DNA of 64,000 nucleotides from Marthasterias glacialis (Eukaryota > Echinodermata > Asteroidea > Forcipulatida > Asteriidae): the NCBI GenBank assembly GCA_911728455.2, contig OU452223.1:16425802-16489801 (forward strand), written 5' to 3'. Shown one piece after another: positions 57,791 to 64,000 of this stretch; the stretch's first letter is position 1, and each line of letters starts with the position of its first letter. Position numbers and translations under genes: made by a program. The notes under the pieces are model-generated. The model had not been told where the DNA came from. It saw only the letters and a list, made by a program, of their open reading frames with translations, and did not search any database.

Positions 57791-57979
57791 ACACATAAGG
57801 ACTGGCAATAAGGGCAATAGTTCACGTCTATGCAACCCGAGGGCCTGTGAGTGACCAGGAGAGGGTCATATTTCCCGAGGCCGAAGGCCGATGGAAATAG
57901 GACCCTCTCCTGGTCACTCATAGGCCAGCGGGGTGCATAGACGTGCACTATTGCCCAAATAATGCCAGTCTATATGTGT
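57791..57979. mobile_element. Palindromic MITE-like element
   Basis: Arms pair from ACACATAAGGACTGGCA on the left to TGCCAGTCTATATGTGT on the right, through 'gcaatag-tcacgtctatgca' and 'gagtgaccaggagagggtc'. The centre is GAGGCCGAAGGCC. Flanks are TAGTAT and TTTATA; no clear duplication. Confidence 0.8.
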
Positions 57980-58110
57980 TTTATAACACACCTCAGTCCA
58001 AAATGTCATGCGAAAAGAATATTTTCAGGACGCACGGTTTTACAACTGTAAACTGTTTTATTTCAACAAGACATTTGAGGGCGCTGTTTACCAGTCAATA
58101 GTTTAGGGGT

Positions 58111-58268
58111 TGTGAAGAAGCTGGGACCGTCTCTCCGACGCCCCTTACAAATTTAATCCAACACCTTGTTGATTTCATGGCTCTCTGGATCAGTGAAAAC
58201 CAAGCCCCCCTGGTATATAACTCTCAGCGCCCTATGCTGATGACTATTCAAGGAACATCCTATTTCAG
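58111..58268 (+). pseudogene. E2 cassette, 3' part, most protein-like long form
   Basis: It lacks the acceptor and first part. One frame reads LTNLIQHLVDFMALWISENQ, then APLVYNSQRPMLMTIQGTSY, which looks like a real protein and may preserve the ancestral long-form frame; a missing base near 58140 separates it from VKKLGPSLRRPL upstream. It ends in satellite after TATTTCAG. Confidence 0.4.
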
Positions 58269-58839
58269 CCCTTTGTTTTTTCCCAAGACGATATTGTTCC
58301 AATTTTCTTGCAGCTTATGTTTTCCAGTTCTTCAAAATCCTCCAAACCTTCTACTTCGGAAACTCAAAGTGTTCTGAAGTTGATGTTGAGCCGTGTGCAA
58401 AATTAACCCATCAAAAACTTGCCAACCTAATGAATTTTCAATAATCAAATTGTTCCTGAGCTGACATCTTTTAAATTTTACAGAGGCTTGTGTTTTCCAG
58501 ACTCTAAAAACTTGCCAGTCTAATAAGTTTTCAACACTCAAATTGTTTGCAAGCTCATGCTGTGTTATCTTTCAAATTTTTCCAAAGAACACATTGTCCA
58601 GTCCTTCAAAAACTTGCATATCTAATGATTTTACAATTCTCAGATTGTTTCGAAATGGATGTTGTTCTCTCTCTCAAATTTTGTCTAAACAATTGTTGTC
58701 TAGTCCTTCCAAAATGTGCCAAGTTTAGAACTTGTTGTTCCCAAGCCGATGTTGTGCAGCATCTCTACACTTTAAGGCTCATGTTGTACAGTCTCTTAAA
58801 TTTTCCCAAAGTACATGTTGTCCAATCCAACCTAATGAT

Positions 58840-59690
58840 TTTTCCACGGCCAAAATTTTCCTAAGCTGATTTTGTGCCTTCTTTTAAACTTTCCCGAAGT
58901 ACAAGTTGTCCGGATTCTTCAACAATTGAATTGTTACCAAGCCAATGTTGTTCTATCTGTTAAGTTTTCCCAAAGCTCTTGTCTTGTCTCTCAACCAAAT
59001 GCCATCTTTATGTTTTGTCAATTCATTAGATTGTTCCCAAGCTGATGTACTGCTTTCTCTTAAATTTTCACATAGCACATATTGTCCAGTCCCTAAATCA
59101 ATTACAATTGATCATTAACAATTCCTGGCCATTTTCAGAAATAATGTCTTATTTTGATAAAATGTTTAACACAATCTTATGTTGTTTGCAGATTATTCAC
59201 TGATTGAAGAGTAGTATCCATCATGGACAAGAGTCTCAAGACTTCCTTCATCAGCAGATACAGTTATCAAGGTCAACTTAGATTGTCATGCTTGGGATGG
59301 CTCTGCATTACTTCTCTGTGTCCGAGGTAAGTTTAAAGAGATATTTCTTGTCAGCATTGAAACCCTAGATTTAACATGTCATTTTGGCCACAGCAATCAT
59401 CTACACATGCCAAAGATTGTATAGGAGTATTTCACTTTGGGTGTGCCCGTAGCTATTGCTTTTGGCAACAACTTTGTAAAATATGAAACTGTATTGTTTT
59501 TTTATGCTGTCAAAAGTATTTTGGATATTGTTTTGGGGTTTGTAAAACTCCACAGGCACATGCAGACTGTCTGTAATAACAAGTCTGTCCAAGGATTCAA
59601 GAGTACAAATTAGAAATATGTTGAAGTGATTCATGAAGCCATGTTGGAATTGTTTTTGTGTCATCCAGTCTCTTAAAACTTGCCAACCCT
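58840..59690 (+). repeat. Higher-order block Z, copy 2
   Basis: Duplicate of 47930-48790, including the E1 unit and tail. Confidence 0.7.
59192..59326 (+). other. E1 exon-like cassette, copy 10
   Basis: 135 bp, acceptor ATGTTGTTTGCAG, donor CCGAG|GTAAGT. Small indels change the ATG frame after MDKSLKTSFI. TAG in the phase-1 frame. Confidence 0.5.
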
Positions 59691-60051
59691 AATGATTTTT
59701 CAACGGTGAAAATTTTTCTTTAACTGATGTCATGCTGTCTTAAATTTTTTCCAAAGTACAATTTTTTCCAAAGAACAGTTGGCTCAAAAACTTGCTTTTT
59801 TTTTCTATTGTTTTTTCAACTCTCATATCATTCCTGAGCTGATGTCATAGCATCTCTTAAACTTTTCCTGAGGTTCACGTTGTTCAATCCCTCCAAACGT
59901 TAACAATCTAATGATTTCTAAAATCCAAACTTTTCCCCAGTCGATGTTATGTTGTCTCCAGAATATTCTTGACGCTTATGATTTCCAGTCCCTCAAACAT
60001 GATTTTGCAACTTTCAAATTGTTTTCAAAGCTGATGTTTTCCCTTGTCATT

Positions 60052-60140
60052 TTCCCTCATTCATCAGCAGATGCTTTTATCAAGGTCAACTTGGATTGTC
60101 ATGTTTGGGATGGCTGTGCATCTCTCTCTACTTGTCCGAG
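60052..60140 (+). other. E1 cassette, 3' part
   Basis: From 'tccctcattcatcagcagat' to donor CCGAG|GTATGA. One frame reads SSADAFIKVNLDCHVWDGCA, then SLSTCPR. The acceptor is missing. Confidence 0.5.
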
Positions 60141-60306
60141 GTATGATTTTTCAACACTCAAACTGTTTTCAAGATGCTGTTGCTTAGTCTTTACAATGTG
60201 TCCGAGATATGGCTAAAGAGCTATTTCTTGTTAGCATGGTTATGGTTATAGCATGTCATCATTTTGGCCAAAGCGATCATCTAAATATGCCAAAGACTCA
60301 GTTATG

Positions 60307-61175
60307 AGTATTTCACTTTAGGTTTGCCCCTAGCAAATGTTTTTCCACACGGAAATGAGTATTTCTCATTGGGTTTGCCCCTAGCTAATGTTTTTCCACA
60401 CTGAAATGAGTATTTCACTTTGGGTTTGCACCTAGCTAATGTTTTTCCACACTGAAATGAGTATTTCACTTTGGGTTTGCACCTAGCTACATGTAACGTT
60501 TTTCCACACTGAAATGAGTATTTCTCATTGGGTTTGCACCTAGCTAATGTTTTTCCACACTGAAATGAGTATTTCACTTTGGGTTTGCACCTAGCTAATG
60601 TTTTTCCACACTGAAAAGAGTATTTCACGTTGGGTTTGCACCTAGCTAATGTTTTTCCACACTGAAATGAGTATTTCACTTTGGGTTTGCACCTAGCTAA
60701 TGTTTTTCCACACTAAAATGAGTATTTCACGTTGGGTTTGCACCTAGCTAATGTTTTTCCACACTGAAATGAGTATTTCACTTTGGGTTTTCACCTAGCT
60801 AATGTTTTTCCACACTGAAATGAGTATTTCACTTTGGGTTTGCACCTAGCTAATGTTTTTCCACACTGAAAAGAGTATTTCACTTTGGGTTTTCACCTAG
60901 CTAATGTTTTTCCACACTGAAATGAGTATTTCACTTTGGGTTTGCACCTAGCTAATGTTTTTATACACTGAAATGAGTATTTGATTTTGGGTTTGCACCT
61001 AGCTAATGTTTTTCCACACTGAAATGAGTATTTCATGTTGGGTTTTCACCTAGCTAATGTTTTTCCACACTGAAATGAGTATTTCACTTTGGGTTTGCAC
61101 CTAGCTAATGTTTTTATACACTGAAATGAGTATTTGATTTTGGGTTTGGCCCTAGCTAGTGTTTTTCAAACTGAA
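60307..61175 (+). repeat. 51-bp minisatellite, about 17 copies
   Basis: The unit reads 'gagtatttcactttgggttt', 'gcacctagctaatgtttttc', 'cacactgaaat' and repeats with a few per cent divergence. It is homologous to the end of the E1 tail ('gagtacttcactttgggtgt...tagctattgcttttggcaac'). Because 51 is 17 codons, the - strand stays open for 125 residues at 60302-60679 (repeats of KYSFQCGKTLARCKPKV), a by-product of period length and not evidence for a gene. Confidence 0.9.
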
Positions 61176-61176
61176 A

Positions 61177-61349
61177 TAGACCTTATGCACATGACGTCAT
61201 TTGAGTAGGGCGCCCTCGTCTAGAGGTCAAATTGAGGTTGTTCATTGGCCAATCCTGTGCGCCGCGCGTACAAATCTCTGCGTTTCCATTGTTACATCAT
61301 CGATTTACCTCTAAGATGGCGGCGTGATGACGTCAATGCATAAGGTCTA
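61177..61349. mobile_element. Short TIR element with TGACGTCA-type ends
   Basis: The left end TAGACCTTATGCACATGACG and the right end, reverse-complemented TAGACCTTATGCATTGACGT, are inverted, with TGACGTCA near both ends. Length 173 bp; TA at both edges suggests TA target choice (Tc1/mariner type), unproven. The centre has 'ctctaagatggcggcg'. It abuts the minisatellite. Confidence 0.75.
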
Positions 61350-61479
61350 TTGTTCTAAAGCTTATGTTGTCCACTCACTCAAGCCCTTGATCACGATTGG
61401 CTATTTACTATTACTGGCCATTTTCACAAATAATGTCTTATTTGATGAAATGTTTAACAAAATCGTATTTTGTTTGCAG

Positions 61480-61607
61480 AGTATTCACTGATTGAAGAGC
61501 AGTATCCATCATGGACGAGAGGCTCCCTGCTTCATCAGCAGATGCTTTTAAAAAGGTCAACTTGGATGTCATGTTTGGGTTGGCTGCATCACTTCTCCCT
61601 GTCAGAG
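61480..61607 (+). other. E1 exon-like cassette, copy 11
   Basis: 128 bp, acceptor TTTTGTTTGCAG, donor CAGAG|GTATGT. The internal ATG frame reads MDERLPASSADAFKKVNLDV, then MFGLAASLLPVR, open to the donor. The first two bases are AG instead of AT. Confidence 0.5.
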
Positions 61608-62347
61608 GTATGTTTGAAGAGTTATTTCTTGCCAGCATTGAACCCCTAGATTTAACATGTTGTCATTTGGCAATAGTGATTATTTAAACATGCCAAAGAT
61701 CATATGTGACTAATTCACTTTGGGTTTGCCTGTAGCTATTTCTTTCGGTTAGCAACAGCATTATGAAACTGTTATGTATTAAAACTGTCAAAAGTGGATT
61801 TATTCTGGAAATTTCTGTTGGGTTTGTAAAACTCCACAGGCCGATTCCAGACCATCTCCAATAACAAGTCTCTCCAAAGTTTCAACAGTCCATCTTGTGT
61901 GGACTTTTAATGTTAGAAATATGTTGGAGTGATTGATGAAGCCATGTCTGAATTGTTCTTGATTAGGTTGTCACGATGGATATGACGTGGACAGTTTTTG
62001 CTGGTATTACCATGGACGATGATGACCTGGATAGAGATAACAGAAACTTGCCAACCTAACGTATTTTTCTGGCCAAAATAGTTCCAAGCTGATTTTGTGC
62101 CATCTCTTAAACTTTCCCCAAGTATGTGCTGTCTGGTCCCTCCAAAACTTGCCAACCTACTGATTATCCAACAAGTGAAATTGTTCTCAAGCAAATGTTG
62201 TGCTGTCCTTTAAATTTTCTTCTTGCTATCCTATTGGTTTGTCATCTGTCAAGTTCAAGCCGAGCTGATGTTGTGCCAACTCTTAAATATTTCGGATGTT
62301 CATGTTGTCCAGTCCCTGGATTACAGTGTATCTTATTTTGTTTGCAG

Positions 62348-62441
62348 ATTATTCACTGATTGAAGAGCAGTATCCATCATGGACAAGAGCCTCGCTCCTT
62401 AATCAGGAGATGCTTTTATCAAGGTCAAGTTGAATGTTATG
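62348..62441 (+). other. E1 cassette, last copy, truncated
   Basis: Acceptor TTATTTTGTTTGCAG and the first ~94 bases, ending at 'caagttgaatgttatg'. The satellite array ends here. Confidence 0.5.
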
Positions 62442-62802
62442 ACAGAGGTGGGTAAAGGAGAATACTGATGACATTGAGGAATACAGTGGAATATGGAGAA
62501 GAATTTGTTGAACATCAAAAAAGACGTCAAAATGGAAATAGACAGGGATGCCAGTTTTCAGGCAATAACCTGAATTCAGGCTTTTTCTTGTAAATTTATA
62601 GACAGGGTTTGGAATTTGTCATGTATATTGAGGGTGTCTAGGCTTGGTTTTCAGGCTCTGGTCGTAAATCTGACAGGCATTCCTGAATAGAGAAATTACT
62701 GGGAGACTTTTGAGATGCCCAGAGCAGGAGTCATAACAGTTCTTTTAGAGAGTAGTGACAGTGAGCATAGTCCTGAATATGCATTGTAATGGTGAGAACT
62801 GA
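62442..62802. other. No gene recognised
   Basis: Unique-looking, purine-rich sequence between the end of the array and the repeat at 62803. No monomer phrases, no supported exon. Confidence 0.4.
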
Positions 62803-64000
62803 GATAGGTGAGACTGAGGATATTTTTTCAGATCCTCAAATAGCAATAACATGTTTTCATGCCTCGAGTACGGGCAATCATCAGTTGCAAATAGTTGACT
62901 CTGACCAAGAATCGGTATGTCTCATGTCTTGTGTGTAGACAGTGGAAGGTTGGTTGTGTTTGCTTTGGTTCGAGGTTGTGTATGGTTGCCCTTTTGGGCA
63001 CGGTTATTCTGAGTGATAGATACCTTGTTTGTTGTCGACTTGTTCCTCCAATAAGGAGATTAGAATTTATAGTGCTTCGTCGTGCTCTTTCAAACCAGAG
63101 TCATTGGGAACGGGGGAGAGCTGTTGAGTTGATAAGTCAATTGGACTCCGATTAAAATTTTGCTCTGTCTAGTTTTTCCTGTATATTTTGGTCCTTTTTT
63201 GAAAGCAACGAAGGGAGGGTACAGGAAAATTTCCCGTGGTGAGTTGTTGCTTTGGATCAATGACCAGTGTTTTTTGACTGCACGATTTAAGTCAAAATAG
63301 TTTAAACAAGGGTTGTATGTTGTTGTGAGAACAAATGTAGTCTTGATTTTTTTTATTTTATTTATCTGCCATACCATTTTGAATCGGGTTTGATCGTTCA
63401 ATGAAAGATACTTGGTTTGTGGTGTTGTCAATTTCTGGTGGATCATAGCCTCTGGCTGTTAATTTCTCAGAAAAGTTGTTTACTTTGACCAAAAACAATT
63501 ATCTTCATTGTCTTGGTTTGACGGTTGCGTTCTGGCAGGTTTATTATGCATCAGGAAAGTAATTCTCATTCTTCTTTGGAAGATATTGAAATTGCCCAGA
63601 AATTTGCGTCGTTTGGGTTTGGCTAGAGTTGGAACAAAATTGGGACTTTTTCCTTAAGCCACTTCCTCTATTGGGAAAAGGGTGACTATGGATGAGTTTT
63701 TATTGAATCATTCACTGTCTATCGCCAGTTGTGAGAGGGTAATGCTCTTGTTGAACTGTTTGGGTTTTGAGCAAGTTCTAGTAAAGCGATTGGCTTTTTG
63801 TTGGGATTGTGATATATGAGCTCATTTGGTAAACTTTTGTTTAGTCATCTTCTAAGTATTGAATAATAATAATGTTCGGATTGCCGTATTATATTATATT
63901 TATATAAGTATAATAGTAGAATACTAAAGTGACACGTTTGTTATTCTCTCTTTGGGAAAAGTGGTGGTCCTGAAAAGGACCGGTTGGTTTTGTTTTTGGA
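62803..64000 (+). mobile_element. Longer copy of the unknown repeat, cut by window edge
   Basis: 62803-63458 matches 37761-38423. A + strand frame at 62895-63155 reads CRQWKVGCVCFGSRLCMVAL, then RLVPPIRRLEFIVLRRALSN, then QSHWERGRAVELISQLDSD and stop. The rest (63460-64000) has no counterpart in the window and no clear domain. Probably part of a transposable element; class not recognised. Confidence 0.45.

Larger units (their letters stand above)
15060..62310 (+). repeat. Satellite-like array of a ~103-bp monomer, about 47 kb
   Basis: From about 15060 to 62310 the same phrases recur in one order and orientation: 'caacactcaaattgttccc', 'aagctgatgttgtgccgtc', 'tcttaaattttc', 'aggctcatgttgtccagtc', 'cctcaaaaacttgccaac', 'ctaatgatttttc'. 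One cycle is about 103 bp. Individual copies differ by substitutions and small indels, and runs range from roughly 60 to 115 bp, so this is an old, homogenising array with hundreds of monomers. Stops occur in all frames over any long distance; the short ORFs in it (for example residues like SQADVVPSLKFS on + and VEKSLGWQVFEGLDNMS on -) are translations of the monomer, not genes. The array is interrupted by exon-like cassettes and transposons listed separately. No function can be read from sequence. Confidence 0.9.

Noticed and set aside
60302-60679. Cys-rich 125-residue - strand ORF resembling a zinc-finger repeat
   Set aside because: It is produced by the 51-bp minisatellite. One Cys per 17 residues, no His ligands in zinc-finger spacing, no promoter or start context.
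61438-61638. - strand ORF opposite E1 copy 11 (contains KASADEAGSLSSMMDTALQ)
   Set aside because: It is the antisense of the cassette, broken in other copies, and runs across the splice sites.
15060-62310. CRISPR-like array
   Set aside because: Units are diverged throughout, there are no identical repeats with unique spacers, no cas genes, and the genome is animal.

Overview
The window is from an animal genome. It has spliced genes with GT-AG introns, a LINE tail, many terminal-inverted-repeat (TIR) DNA transposons and a very large tandem array. Short TTAA-ended elements at about 1.9, 6.2 and 9.0 kb look like repeats I associate with echinoderms, and the general style (hAT-type 'CAGGGGCG' ends, GC-poor background, PDE12 next to an EF-hand gene) fits a marine deuterostome. 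An echinoderm, perhaps a sea star, is my best inference; nothing seen here proves it.

Layout. (a) 1-3.2 kb: a 5'-truncated LINE, a TTAA-flanked TIR element, then the last two coding exons of a PDE12-like 2',5'-phosphodiesterase on the + strand. (b) 3.2-5.2 kb: local tandem repeats. (c) 5.2-8.9 kb: four + strand exons of an EF-hand protein resembling EFCAB6, with an apparent 1-base frameshift in the last exon, followed by a probable 3' UTR to about 10.65 kb. (d) 10.7-12.7 kb: transposon debris and short duplications. (e) 12.68-12.90 kb: a perfect NRF1-type site with a clean first coding exon on the + strand (starts MADIELDTELH) and a tiny divergent ORF on the - strand. (f) 13-15 kb: more TIR elements. 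(g) 15.06-62.3 kb: about 47 kb of diverged tandem repeats built from a monomer of about 103 bp, all in one orientation, carrying recurrent exon-like cassettes and interrupted by transposons. (h) 62.8-64 kb: part of a repeat also present at 37.76-38.42 kb.

The unusual part is (e)-(g). Two cassettes recur inside the array. E1 (114-135 bp, about 13 whole or partial copies plus four tail fragments) has a strong TTTGCAG acceptor and a GTATGT or GTAAGT donor. E2 (seven copies) has a TTTGTTAG acceptor and encodes a coiled-coil-like peptide. The first exon at 12792-12896 leaves phase 0. The intact E2 at 29763 reads in phase 0 to a stop, so exon 1 + E2 would make a complete protein of about 82 residues that I do not recognise. 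E1 read from the same phase stops after three codons, so it would act as a poison exon. My inference is that a small gene and its large satellite-filled intron have been locally amplified, with several decayed copies of the terminal exon. RNA evidence is needed to decide whether any cassette is used.

The array has higher-order structure: blocks recur at about 5, 10, 11 and 20 kb. Paralogous 'empty sites' inside the array date two transposon insertions (26019-27341 and 31597-32378) as later than the duplications. Most open reading frames in the array are chance by-products of its base composition and are not annotated.
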